From assembly GCA_030345135.1 (NCBI GenBank), contig CP128386.1:4534363-4598362 (forward strand): a DNA stretch of 64,000 nt, written 5' to 3'. Source of the stretch: Chitinophagaceae bacterium DXS. GTDB lineage: Bacteria; Bacteroidota; Bacteroidia; Chitinophagales; Chitinophagaceae. The position numbers and the translations under genes are program-made. The notes beneath the pieces are model-generated. The model searched no databases and was not told where the DNA came from. It saw nothing but the letters and a program-made list of their open reading frames with translations. Positions 24,520 through 34,269 of the stretch are shown in pieces. The first letter of the stretch is position 1. The number at the start of each line of letters is the position of its first letter.

Positions 24520-27315
24520 CTATTTCGTCACATTATTCTTCTCCCTAAACTCACTGGGTGTCACATTAAACTTCGATTTAAATACTGTTGAAAAATAAGC
24601 AAGCGATGAAAAGCCAACCTTGTAGGCAATTTCCGATATGGTAAACTCTTCTTGCTGTAGCAGGTATTTGGCTTTTTGCATGCGTTTGTTAAGCACATAT
24701 TCATTAGCGTTTACATTGAGCAGCGCTTTAACTTTCCGGTACAATTGCATACGTGATAACCCCATGTGTTTGCAGATCTCTTCAACACTAAAGTTTTCAT
24801 TGGCAATGTTGCTTTCAATCAGTGCATTGAATTCTGCGATAAATTTTTTATCTATTTTATTAAGTGTTTGGATTTTTAATTCGGAAGGAATTTCGCCGGA
24901 ATAGTGCTCCCGTAGAATTGAACGGTTCTTTAAAAGGCTCCTGATATTTTCCTCCAGAAATTTCTGATTGAAAGGTTTTGTGATGTATGAGTCTGCGAGA
25001 TGCCGCATGCCCTCAATCTGCGCTTCTACTGAAGTTTTTGCAGTCAGCAGTATTACAGGAATATGTGAGGTGCGGATATCGGATTTAAGTACATTGGTTA
25101 ATTCAAAGCCGTCTCTGCCGGGGATCATTACATCGCAAATAATCAGATCCGGAACGGCATCAAATGCCTGTTGCAAAGCATCGGTTCCATTGTCCGCTTC
25201 CAGTATCTCATAATATTTACCCAGCCGGTTCTTCAGGTAGTTTTTTAAATCCTTATAGTCTTCGATAATAAGGATGGAATACTCATTAGGAACCGCAGTG
25301 TCTGGCGTTTCTTCCGTGGTCGGCTGCGGCAATAATTCAGAAGTATAGATCTTTTCATCTTCATGCAAAACGATGTTGGCAATTTCCTTATTGATGATCT
25401 CGCTTTTTTCAAGATGGCTATCTCCTAAAGGAAGCGTAATAATGAACTTTGTTCCTTTCCATTTTTCACTCTGAACTTCTATGGTGCCTTTATGCAGCAG
25501 TATGAGTTCTTTTGAAAGGGCAAGCCCGAGGCCGGAACCTTTATAGTTCTCATATTCGCCCTGGTAGAATAATTCAAACGCATGTTGAATCCCTGTTTCA
25601 CTCATGCCCACGCCATTGTCTTCAACAGTTATGCGTACATTCTTTCCTTCCTCATCTTTGGATATAGAGACATATATATAACCGTTGTCGTTGGTAAATT
25701 TAAATGCGTTAGACAGCAGGTTGAACAGAACTTTGTCAAGCATTGTTTCATCAAACCAAACATTCAGGCAGGGGATATTTGTTACAAAACGCAGATCAAT
25801 ATTTCTTTTTTTTGCAAACTCCTTGTAGGCTTCGATAATCTGATTCAGGAATAAAACGATATCATTTTCGGAGAACCGTAATTTCAGTTTATCAATCTCA
25901 ATCTTTCTAAAGTCCATCAACTGATTTATAAGGCGCAGTAACATGATCGTGTTCTTATGCATCAGTAAAAGACTGCGTCCGGCATTTCGATATACTGTTT
26001 CATTTTGCAACAGTTCTTCTAACGGACCAAGGATTAATGTAAGCGGTGTTCTTAATTCATGCGAGATCTTCGTAAAGAATTTTATTTTAGCATCGTTGGC
26101 TTCATTTGCCTTTTTACTTAGTTCTATCAACTGGTTACGCTGATTAATGATCTCTTCATTTTGTATGGCAAGTCGCTTGTTAATTTTCTTATTTTCCAAA
26201 AGATAATAGAATAATATCGATCCAAAAATCAGGGCCAGGGCCAAAGAAACCGAAATAGCATAAATAATGTTCGATTGATTTTGCGTAATGATCTCTTCTT
26301 CCTGTATCTTCTTTTGCCTTCGGTCAATATCGCTTTGCTGTGCCAGTATTTTCTCATTTTGCATTTTCACAATACGTACATTCGAAGAATCGATAACTGT
26401 ACTGGCAAGTGGATTTTCCTTTCTGTATGTTTTGTTTTCAAGAATATTTACGGCAGTTAAAATTGCTTCCTCGCCGCCGCTGGGATACAATATCGTAGCT
26501 TTTAATGCGCCTTTTTCAACAAGGTCAATGCCGCCGTTTATTCCCGGAAGTCCGTCGACACCGATAATCGAAATCTTTTTATCAAGTCCTTTTGATTCAC
26601 TCACCCTATAGGCTGAAAGCGCCAGCCGGTCGTTCTGACAAAATATTAATTGAATGTCGGGATTGGTTTGCAGGAATTGCATAAGGTTGTCGCCAGATGG
26701 GTTTTCATCGCCGGGAAAGTATATCCTGGCTTTGTAATTTATTCCGGGATACTTCTTAATAAAATCAACAAAGCCATTGTGTCTGTCAATATCCGCCGAT
26801 GAACCCGGTATGTCTGATACTTCCAGCACGTTGCCCTTTCCTTTTAAAATAGAATTTGCAAAAGCTCCGGCGCTTAAGCCTACGTCATAATTTCGCGCAC
26901 CCACATAAGCTGTATACTTATCAGATGATGTTCGCCTGTCCACAATTATCACCCGTATTCCCCTGGCGAAAGCCTTTTCTACAATAGGGGTGATGGGTTC
27001 AGCTTTGTTGGGAGATACAATTAGCAGGTTAATATTTTCATCTATCAGTTCCTGTATCTGTTCAATTTGTTTTTCCGTGCTTCCATTAGCATCTTTAAAT
27101 ATAAAGTTGATCTCCGGGTGAAATGAGAGCTCTCGTTGCATCCCCTCCAGCATGGTTTGCCTCCATTTGTTTACCATTGTACATTGAGAGAAACCAACGA
27201 GATACTTCTTTTGATCTGATTTGCTGTTGCAGGCCAGTATAAAAATGCCCAGGGTTGTGAAAAAGATCTTTTTTTGAAGCAAGATTAAATTCAAAATGGA
27301 CATGAAAACTTTCAT
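24520..27315 (-). CDS. Hybrid two-component regulator with periplasmic sugar-binding sensor (BT1754-like)
   Basis: A 931-residue single-protein signalling system. The N-terminus has a hydrophobic signal with a lipobox-like FILAC. Residues about 35-305 are a periplasmic-binding-protein domain (VGFSQCTMVNKWRQTM, IIVDRRTSSDKYTAYVGARN, IIGVDGLPGINGG). A transmembrane helix spans about 350-370 and leads into a coiled linker. Next come HisKA (KISHELRTPLTLIL, His near 419), HATPase (NLLSNAFKFTNDNG, DNGVGM, GSGLGLALSK), a REC domain (ILIIEDYKDLKN, phospho-Asp in LIICDVMIPGRDG, near 727) and a C-terminal AraC helix-turn-helix (about 826-931). Members with this sensor, such as BT1754 of B. thetaiotaomicron, sense fructose and switch on fructan loci, which fits the genes that follow. 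It is divergent from the HAD/MFS/PfkB genes. Confidence 0.93.
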   Translation of the reverse strand: MKVFMSILNLILLQKKIFFTTLGIFILACNSKSDQKKYLVGFSQCTMVNKWRQTMLEGMQRELSFHPEINFIFKDANGSTEKQIEQIQELIDENINLLIVSPNKAEPITPIVEKAFARGIRVIIVDRRTSSDKYTAYVGARNYDVGLSAGAFANSILKGKGNVLEVSDIPGSSADIDRHNGFVDFIKKYPGINYKARIYFPGDENPSGDNLMQFLQTNPDIQLIFCQNDRLALSAYRVSESKGLDKKISIIGVDGLPGINGGIDLVEKGALKATILYPSGGEEAILTAVNILENKTYRKENPLASTVIDSSNVRIVKMQNEKILAQQSDIDRRQKKIQEEEIITQNQSNIIYAISVSLALALIFGSILFYYLLENKKINKRLAIQNEEIINQRNQLIELSKKANEANDAKIKFFTKISHELRTPLTLILGPLEELLQNETVYRNAGRSLLLMHKNTIMLLRLINQLMDFRKIEIDKLKLRFSENDIVLFLNQIIEAYKEFAKKRNIDLRFVTNIPCLNVWFDETMLDKVLFNLLSNAFKFTNDNGYIYVSISKDEEGKNVRITVEDNGVGMSETGIQHAFELFYQGEYENYKGSGLGLALSKELILLHKGTIEVQSEKWKGTKFIITLPLGDSHLEKSEIINKEIANIVLHEDEKIYTSELLPQPTTEETPDTAVPNEYSILIIEDYKDLKNYLKNRLGKYYEILEADNGTDALQQAFDAVPDLIICDVMIPGRDGFELTNVLKSDIRTSHIPVILLTAKTSVEAQIEGMRHLADSYITKPFNQKFLEENIRSLLKNRSILREHYSGEIPSELKIQTLNKIDKKFIAEFNALIESNIANENFSVEEICKHMGLSRMQLYRKVKALLNVNANEYVLNKRMQKAKYLLQQEEFTISEIAYKVGFSSLAYFSTVFKSKFNVTPSEFREKNNVTK

Positions 27316-27580
27316 CAGGCAATCTTCGTTTAAATTAAAACTTGATTAAAATTATCGTTGTGTTTTTATGAAAATTTCAGGTTGTGGCTAACAAGCCTGT
27401 TGGTGTGGAGTATGACAAGCAATGGCAATAAAATCCGTTACATCTTAATATCGGCTCCAGGAAAATTCCGGGCAAGCATTCAAAAGATTCCAGCCTAAGT
27501 AATTTAAGCTTTTTATTTTGTTTCATGAAAAGTAAACCGGGTAATGCGTTTTTATAAAATAATTACTTTAAGTTGTTTAC

Positions 27581-28381
27581 ATGAAATATCGCGCAATATT
27601 TATTGACGTTGACGGAACGCTTTTAACAGATAAGCTGGAAATATCCCGTGCCACGAGGGAAGCAATAGGATGGATTCATCGGATGGGTGTGTTGGTTGTT
27701 ATCGTTACCGCAAGATCGCCCGGTGCATCTTTATTTCTGTATGATGAACTGGGCATTTCCAATAATCCTATAGTTTGTTTTAATGGTGCCTTAATCGTTC
27801 GTGAGAATACAATATTGCATGATCAGCAGGTCGAAACGTCAGACCTGAAAAATATCGTTCATTTGTTGAATGACTTTGACATAAACATAAGCGTCTATAA
27901 GCATCACGACTGGTTTGCGGAGAAAATAGACAAATGGATTGAACAGGAAAGTGCAATCACGCATTCCGTCATCAACAGAATTGATTTTGCCGAACTTCTT
28001 GAAAATGAGTTTTGCGCAAACAAGCTGCTTTGCATGGGAGAACCGGAAGAGATTGATCGTGCTGAAAAATATTTAAAGCATTCGGGCTTTGAACATCTTA
28101 ATATTCATAAGTCTAAAACTACGTACCTGGAGATTACGAATCTCAATGCGTCAAAAAAGCAAGGTGTCCAAAAATTGTTGGATGTTTATGAGTTTAATCC
28201 GCAACAAATAATCGCAATCGGTGACAATTTCAATGATATAGATATGCTTCAATTCTCCGGGACAAGTGTAGTGATGGGAAATGCGCCGGAAGAAGTAAAG
28301 CAGGTAGCTACGTTTGTGACTGACACAAATAATAATGATGGTATAGCAAAGGCATTAGAACGGCTCTTCGGTGATAAGTAA
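27581..28381 (+). CDS. Cof-type HAD-superfamily phosphatase
   Basis: A 266-residue cytoplasmic hydrolase. Motif I is FIDVDGTLLTD (residues about 7-17, nucleophile Asp), motif II Thr is in VVIVTARSPG, a type-IIB cap lies at about 85-190, and the C-terminal GDNFNDIDML (motif IV metal-binding Asp residues) gives the Cof/HAD-IIB pattern. Such enzymes dephosphorylate sugar phosphates or nucleotides. Placed before the sugar porter and kinase and divergent from the regulator, it may act on fructose or hexose phosphates; that is inference. Confidence 0.9.
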   Translation: MKYRAIFIDVDGTLLTDKLEISRATREAIGWIHRMGVLVVIVTARSPGASLFLYDELGISNNPIVCFNGALIVRENTILHDQQVETSDLKNIVHLLNDFDINISVYKHHDWFAEKIDKWIEQESAITHSVINRIDFAELLENEFCANKLLCMGEPEEIDRAEKYLKHSGFEHLNIHKSKTTYLEITNLNASKKQGVQKLLDVYEFNPQQIIAIGDNFNDIDMLQFSGTSVVMGNAPEEVKQVATFVTDTNNNDGIAKALERLFGDK

Positions 28382-28679
28382 CCGGAAAATTAATAATGGA
28401 TCAATTCCAAGAAGCTTATATATGCCGCTGATGTGCGAGTAATGATTCGCTCCCTTTAAAGCAGTTTTCGAGTCAGGTATTTTGAAAAAATATTAAAACT
28501 CCCCGTTACAATTTTGTAAATCATTCGAGTTCGGTGATGGCTTTTTCAACTTTAAAATTCTGATTTTCAAAGCACTATTTTTTTCTTACTCACTTTTACA
28601 ATTTTTAAAAGATTTGATACAATAACTAAAAGAATTTTTTTTCTGGCGGGCTACTTTGTAAGCACTAACGCTCTTGCTT

Positions 28680-30017
28680 ATGAATAAGAAAAAAGTTCTT
28701 TTGTGGAGTATTGTTGTTGCGTTGGGTGGCTTTCTTTTTGGATTTGATACTGCGGTAATTTCCGGCGCGGAAGAATCTATTCAGCAATACTGGCATCTCT
28801 CAGCCTTTGAACATGGCTTCACTGTATCGATTGCATTGATCGGCACAATTATAGGAGCGCTAACTGGCAGCATCCCGTCTGACAGGCTGGGCAGAAAAAA
28901 GACACTCGTCTTTATTGCCATTACCTATCTCATTGCTTCAGTAGGTTCGGCAATATCCACTAACTGGTATGCATTCCTTGTGTTCAGATTTATTGGTGGC
29001 CTGGGGGTTGGTGCTTCATCAGTTACGGCGCCGGTATATATATCAGAAATATCACCGCCGGCATACAGAGGCCGGTTGGTAATGATGTTTCAGTTTAACG
29101 TGGTCTTCGGGATTCTTATCTCATATTTCTCGAATTATTTAATTGGGCAGTTAGTTGGTGGAGAATCATCCTGGCGGTTAATGCTGGGGATTCAGGCCGT
29201 ACCCTCTTTTCTTTTTTTAGTCCTGCTGCGTTTTGTTCCCGAAACACCGAGATGGCTTATCCTGAAAAAAAATAAGCTGGATGCAGCGAGAGCTGTTCTT
29301 AAGATTATCAATGCCGATGAATATGAAAGCGAGTTACAGGCTATAGTTGAGAATAATAAGGAGGAACATGCAACTACATCTTCTGATTCACTGCTGTCAA
29401 AAAAATACCGCTTTCCGGTTTTTCTGGCGGTTTGTTTTGCCATGTTTAACCAGGTGTCCGGCATCAATGCCATTATTTATTATGCACCGAGAATTTTTGA
29501 GATGACCGGTTTGGGCAGGCAATCTTCTTTGTTGTCCACGGCTGGTATAGGAATCGTCAACTTCACCTTTACACTTATCGCCATCAACTTCATTGATAAA
29601 ATAGGAAGACGAACATTAATGCTGATTGGTTCTCTTGGGTTGATTGTAACGCTTGGTATGGTGTCACTCACATTTTACAGGCAGGATTTTAGCGGCTTCG
29701 GGATCATCGTATACCTGATGGTCTACATCGCCTTTTTTGCCTTTTCTCAAGGTGCGGTAATATGGGTGTTTATATCAGAAATATTTCCAAATAATGTAAG
29801 AGCAAAAGGGCAGACATTGGGCAGCTTTACCCATTGGTTTATGGCTGCTGTTATCGCTTTCTCCTTTCCAGTTCTTGCAGAAAAATTAGGAGGGGGAAAT
29901 ACCTTTCTTTTCTTCAGTGTTATGATGGTTTTGCAATTGCTTTTTGTATGGAAGATCATGCCTGAAACAAAAGGTAAATCGCTCGAGCAGATTGAAAGGA
30001 CATTGGTGTTGCATTGA
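28680..30017 (+). CDS. MFS sugar porter (XylE/GLUT-like)
   Basis: A 445-residue inner-membrane proton:sugar symporter with 12 hydrophobic helices. Sugar-porter signatures are GFLFGFDTAVISGAE (helix 1), SDRLGRKKTL (loop 2-3), RFIGGLGVGASSVTAPVYISEISP (helix 4-5), VPETPRWL (loop 6), FNQVSGINAIIYYAPRIFE (helix 7) and MPETKGKSLEQIE (C-terminal). The ATG at 28680 is preferred over an in-frame TTG at 28674. In the locus it would import the monosaccharide released from fructan, as the MFS gene BT1758 is thought to do in B. thetaiotaomicron. PfkB follows 85 bp downstream. Confidence 0.93.
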   Translation: MNKKKVLLWSIVVALGGFLFGFDTAVISGAEESIQQYWHLSAFEHGFTVSIALIGTIIGALTGSIPSDRLGRKKTLVFIAITYLIASVGSAISTNWYAFLVFRFIGGLGVGASSVTAPVYISEISPPAYRGRLVMMFQFNVVFGILISYFSNYLIGQLVGGESSWRLMLGIQAVPSFLFLVLLRFVPETPRWLILKKNKLDAARAVLKIINADEYESELQAIVENNKEEHATTSSDSLLSKKYRFPVFLAVCFAMFNQVSGINAIIYYAPRIFEMTGLGRQSSLLSTAGIGIVNFTFTLIAINFIDKIGRRTLMLIGSLGLIVTLGMVSLTFYRQDFSGFGIIVYLMVYIAFFAFSQGAVIWVFISEIFPNNVRAKGQTLGSFTHWFMAAVIAFSFPVLAEKLGGGNTFLFFSVMMVLQLLFVWKIMPETKGKSLEQIERTLVLH

Positions 30018-30102
30018 TAAGATAGAGGTTATTTGGAGCGACAATTGAAATTTCAATATCCCGTGTCTGGTATTCGGATTGTGATTGAATAAACGTTCGT
30101 GT

Positions 30103-30999
30103 ATGTCCGGCAATACTTACCAGGTAATATGCTTTGGTGAAATTCTTTGGAATGTTCTGCCTCAAAGGGCTGTGCCGTGCGGAGCGCCAATGAATGTTGC
30201 TTATCATTTGAATAAGCTTGGTAAAAGCCCTGCGCTGATTACTCGTGTAGGCTTTGATGATAAAGGTAAAGAGCTGATCAATTTGTTATCTGGCTGCGGT
30301 ATTTCAACAGATTTTTTCCAGGTAGATTATCATACCCAAACAGGTGTTGTGCATACACGAATAAAGAAGGACGATGAAATGGTGTACGATATAGTAAAGC
30401 CTGCAGCCTGGGATTACATTCAATGGGAAGATGACTTTGAATCCCTGCTTCAAAATGCGTCCTACTTCGTATTCGGAAGTCTTGTTGCAAGAAATGCGCA
30501 GTCAAAAAATATCCTTTTTCAGTGTATGGAAATAGCCAAAATAAAAGTGTTTGATATTAATATCCGGTCGCCATTTTTTCATCAGCAGCTAATAGAAGAG
30601 CTTTTGGGAAAAACTGATGTTCTTAAAATGAACATCGCAGAGCTGCATCTCGTTTCAGGCTGGTACAACGATTATAAAAATGATCTGGAAAGGGTCAAGT
30701 CATTGAGAGAACGATTTAATATAAAGAGCATCATCGTTACCAAAGGGAATGATGGTGCATTATTCAATTTGGATGAAACATTTTATAGTCACCCAGGCTA
30801 TACAGTTAAAGTTGCCGGTACATCAGGTAGTGGAGATGCATTTCTCGCCGCAATTATTTCGAAGCTTATTGACCGGGCACCACCTGTGGAAGCGCTTGAT
30901 TTTGCAAGCAGGTTAGGCGCTTATGTGGCATCCAGGAAAGAAGCTTGTCCGGATTACACACTAAGTGTTCTTGACCGGATACATATTCTGCAGAATTAA
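30103..30999 (+). CDS. PfkB-family carbohydrate kinase, probable fructokinase
   Basis: A 298-residue ribokinase-like kinase. The N-terminus CFGEILWNVLPQRAVPCGAPMNVAYHLNKLGKSPALITRVG has the PfkB substrate-binding layout (GGAPxNVA type). The C-terminal PfkB signature is VKVAGTSGSGDAFLAAIISKL, with the catalytic base Asp in GSGDAF. The ATG at 30103 is preferred to an in-frame TTG at 30085. It would phosphorylate imported fructose; the substrate is inferred from the GH32 enzyme and sensor type in the same locus. SusC starts 26 bp downstream, consistent with an operon. Confidence 0.9.
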   Translation: MSGNTYQVICFGEILWNVLPQRAVPCGAPMNVAYHLNKLGKSPALITRVGFDDKGKELINLLSGCGISTDFFQVDYHTQTGVVHTRIKKDDEMVYDIVKPAAWDYIQWEDDFESLLQNASYFVFGSLVARNAQSKNILFQCMEIAKIKVFDINIRSPFFHQQLIEELLGKTDVLKMNIAELHLVSGWYNDYKNDLERVKSLRERFNIKSIIVTKGNDGALFNLDETFYSHPGYTVKVAGTSGSGDAFLAAIISKLIDRAPPVEALDFASRLGAYVASRKEACPDYTLSVLDRIHILQN

Positions 31000-31025
31000 A
31001 ACATTAACGATTAAACCAAAAAATT

Positions 31026-34000
31026 ATGAGAATATTCCTGACAATTTTTATAACATTCCTTGTTGCAGCAAGCTTTGCACAGCAAAAAAAAGTAACAGGT
31101 GTGGTGACCAGTAAAACGGCCAATACACCGTTGTCGGGCGTGGCCATTCAATCAAAAGTGGCCCATGCCTTTACTGATAGCAGTGGCAGGTTTTCTATTC
31201 TGGCCAATGAAGGTGACGAGCTCATGTTCACTTATGTAGGCATGAAAGCGCAGTCCGTAAAAGTATCCGGTTCATCTCCTTTATCTGTGCAGCTTGAAGA
31301 CATAAATGCCGATCTTGTACAGGTTGTAGTTACAGGTTATAAGGCCGAAAGAAAGGTGGACCTAACAGGTGCTGTGTCAGTTGTAAACCTCAATACAGTA
31401 AAAAATTCACCTACAACAAGTCCTATGCTAGCCCTGCAGGGACAAGTGCCTGGTCTGTATGTTCAAACAGACGGATCACCCACAGGGGGCAATGGTAATC
31501 CGCCGACCATTCTTGTGCGTGGCGTAAACACGCTCGGCAATACCAATCCGTTGTATATTATAGATGGCGTGCCTACTACACGTTACGAGGATTTTGCCAA
31601 TTTAAATACCAATGCCATTTCTTCCATACAGGTCTTAAAAGATGCATCGGCTTCATCTATCTACGGTTCAAGAGCATCCAATGGTGTAATTATCGTAACA
31701 ACAAAGGCTAACGGTACCGGCGATAAGATGCACATTACATTAAACACCAGTTACACAAGGCAATCTGAAAAACCGTGGCAGGAAAAAGTACTGAGCTCCT
31801 ACGACAGAGGAGCGGCACTATGGCGTGCTGCGGTTAACGACAGCACGGATCCCAATGGATTAGTAAACCAGATATACCGTTACGAGTGGAATGGAGACTA
31901 TACAAATCCTGTGTTGAGCAAAGTGTTGATAGCACCATTTGTTGGTGCAACAAATAACAATCAACCTAACTACGATCCCTTTGTGGGACCTTATTCTGCG
32001 ACAGATAGTCTTATGCCTGTAGCAAGCACCAACTGGCAGGATGCGCTGTTTAAACCAGCAAACGTGGTATCTACAGATCTGGCAATATCTTCAGGCAATG
32101 CGCGGAGTGGCTTCCTGATGGATGTGGGTTTTTACAACAACGACGGGCTTATCGAATTCACGAAATACCGACGGTATAACGCGAGGATTAATGCGCATAC
32201 GTCGGCGTTCAATGATAGATTGAAGATCGGGGAAAACTTCCAGGTATCGAGAACGTCACAAGTGAATTCAACAACAGATGTTGGCGGCGCAGCTACACCC
32301 GGGCTGGCTCTCACGTTAGCGCCAACAATTCCTTTGTATAAAACAGATGGTACTTATGGTGGCCCGAGAGGTGCGGGTTATTCTGATAGGAACAATCCTG
32401 TCGATATGCAATATCTGAACAGGTTTAACGATAGAAATCAGTTGATAACATTAGGTAACGTTTATCTTGATCTTGAAATTATAAAACATCTTGTTTTTCA
32501 CACCAGCTTTGGTTTTGAGTACTCAGATATATTGGCTAAAAACGCCGCGCTGATAGGTGATGAGGGCCCGGTAAGATCTTTTAATAGTTATGGTATCCAG
32601 GAAACAAAGGAATTTAGTTTCACCTGGACCAACACACTTAACTATAATCTGGAGTTTGGAAAAAGCAGGTTGAATTTGTTGGTGGGAACCGAAGCCATAA
32701 AAGATGACTATTCAACTTATGGTGCAAACACAACCAACTTTGCATTGCAGGAACAAAGTTATCTGCAGCTAAGCGCAGGCGTGGGTGCACAAACAAATAA
32801 TGGTTCTGCAACAGGTTATAGATTGCTTTCTCAATTTGGAAAAGTGTTCTATGGGTACGAGGATAAATATCTTGCTTCATTTACCATCAGGCGCGATGGA
32901 TCTTCCCGTTTTGGAACCAATAATCCTTATGGTGTATTTCCTGCATTTACATTGGGTTGGAGAATTAATAATGAAGATTTCTTTAATGCTAAAAAGCTCG
33001 TGTCAAATCTTAAACTACGTGCAGGTATAGGTACGGTGGGTAACCAGGAAATTGGTAATCTTTCATCATTCACCATACTGCAAGCCAACTATGGTACAGC
33101 CAGCCCGGCTTTTCCGCAATGGTTGAATACAGGTAGCGCTTATGATTTGTTTGGTGTAAACACCGGATCTCTTCCTTCAGGATTTGTGCAGGTGCAAAGG
33201 GGTAACCCTAACCTGAAATGGGAATCGACAACTGAAACAAATGTGGGTGTGGACTTTGGTTTCCTTAATGAAACAATTACCGGTTCATTCGATTATTTCA
33301 GCAGAAAGACCAGTGATATATTGATTCAGCCACCTGTAGCCGCTGCACTCGGTGAAGGGCAACAACAATATGTAAATGGCGCCAACGTGAGCAATAAAGG
33401 ATGGGAAGCAGTGCTCAGCTATAATCACAGAACTTCCGGTGGTTTTAGTTATACTATAACAGGTAATGCAAGCCATTGGGCTGATAAGGTTACCAGTATT
33501 CCGGATAATGTACGACCTGCGTATCCTGGTGATGCAAATCACTCAATCGTAGGACATTCACGTTTCTCCATTTTTGGCTACAAGACAGCAGGTCTCTTCC
33601 AGACTTCAAAGGAGGCGCAGGATGCACCCACACAACCCGGAGTGCTGGATGGTGCGCTTAAAGGAGCCGGACGAATACGATATGAAGATCTTGCAGGAGT
33701 TGATGCCAACGGCAACTTAACCGGACCTGACGGAAAGATAGACGCCAATGACCAGACATGGTTGGGCACAACATTGCCCAAGGTTGAGTTTGGTCTGCGG
33801 TTAGATCTCAGCTATAAGAGTTTTGATCTGTCTGTATTCGGATCAGGTGTGGCAGGTAAGACCAGCTTTGACCCTACCAAGTTTTTTAATTCGTTTGCTA
33901 ACGTGAGGAACAATTTTGGACCGGGCACCTTAAGTGCATGGAATCCGCAAAACACAGGCTCAAGCATTCCTGCATTAAGTGTTTTAAACCACAATGGTGA

Positions 34001-34253
34001 AGACAGAACTTCCGATTTCTATTATGTGAACTCATCTTATTTTAAACTTCGCAATGTTACGCTAGGATATAATTTCTCCAGAGGTATCGCCAATAGTATA
34101 AAGATGGAGTCCCTGAGGATATACATAGCAGGTCAGAACCTGTTTGCCATCAAGTCTAAAGACTTTACATCAAAGGATCCTGAAAGGGCCACAACCTTCG
34201 ATACATGGCCGGTGCCAACCTCATTTACATTTGGATTGAACGCAAACTTTTAA
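31026..34253 (+). CDS. SusC/RagA-family TonB-dependent transporter (fructan-type locus)
   Basis: A 1,075-residue outer-membrane transporter. The signal MRIFLTIFITFLVAASFA is cleaved before QQKK. A CarboxypepD_reg-like domain (VTGVVTSKTANTPLSGVAI) is followed by the plug (VVVTGYKAERKVDLTGAVSVV, ILVRGVNTLGNTNPLYIIDGVP, IQVLKDASASSIYGSRASNG) and a beta-barrel that ends in SFTFGLNANF. It is expected to import fructo-oligosaccharides with the SusD encoded 16 bp downstream. Substrate assignment rests on the adjacent GH32, kinase and regulator. Confidence 0.93.
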   Translation: MRIFLTIFITFLVAASFAQQKKVTGVVTSKTANTPLSGVAIQSKVAHAFTDSSGRFSILANEGDELMFTYVGMKAQSVKVSGSSPLSVQLEDINADLVQVVVTGYKAERKVDLTGAVSVVNLNTVKNSPTTSPMLALQGQVPGLYVQTDGSPTGGNGNPPTILVRGVNTLGNTNPLYIIDGVPTTRYEDFANLNTNAISSIQVLKDASASSIYGSRASNGVIIVTTKANGTGDKMHITLNTSYTRQSEKPWQEKVLSSYDRGAALWRAAVNDSTDPNGLVNQIYRYEWNGDYTNPVLSKVLIAPFVGATNNNQPNYDPFVGPYSATDSLMPVASTNWQDALFKPANVVSTDLAISSGNARSGFLMDVGFYNNDGLIEFTKYRRYNARINAHTSAFNDRLKIGENFQVSRTSQVNSTTDVGGAATPGLALTLAPTIPLYKTDGTYGGPRGAGYSDRNNPVDMQYLNRFNDRNQLITLGNVYLDLEIIKHLVFHTSFGFEYSDILAKNAALIGDEGPVRSFNSYGIQETKEFSFTWTNTLNYNLEFGKSRLNLLVGTEAIKDDYSTYGANTTNFALQEQSYLQLSAGVGAQTNNGSATGYRLLSQFGKVFYGYEDKYLASFTIRRDGSSRFGTNNPYGVFPAFTLGWRINNEDFFNAKKLVSNLKLRAGIGTVGNQEIGNLSSFTILQANYGTASPAFPQWLNTGSAYDLFGVNTGSLPSGFVQVQRGNPNLKWESTTETNVGVDFGFLNETITGSFDYFSRKTSDILIQPPVAAALGEGQQQYVNGANVSNKGWEAVLSYNHRTSGGFSYTITGNASHWADKVTSIPDNVRPAYPGDANHSIVGHSRFSIFGYKTAGLFQTSKEAQDAPTQPGVLDGALKGAGRIRYEDLAGVDANGNLTGPDGKIDANDQTWLGTTLPKVEFGLRLDLSYKSFDLSVFGSGVAGKTSFDPTKFFNSFANVRNNFGPGTLSAWNPQNTGSSIPALSVLNHNGEDRTSDFYYVNSSYFKLRNVTLGYNFSRGIANSIKMESLRIYIAGQNLFAIKSKDFTSKDPERATTFDTWPVPTSFTFGLNANF

Positions 34254-34269
34254 TTCAAAAAAATCAGTT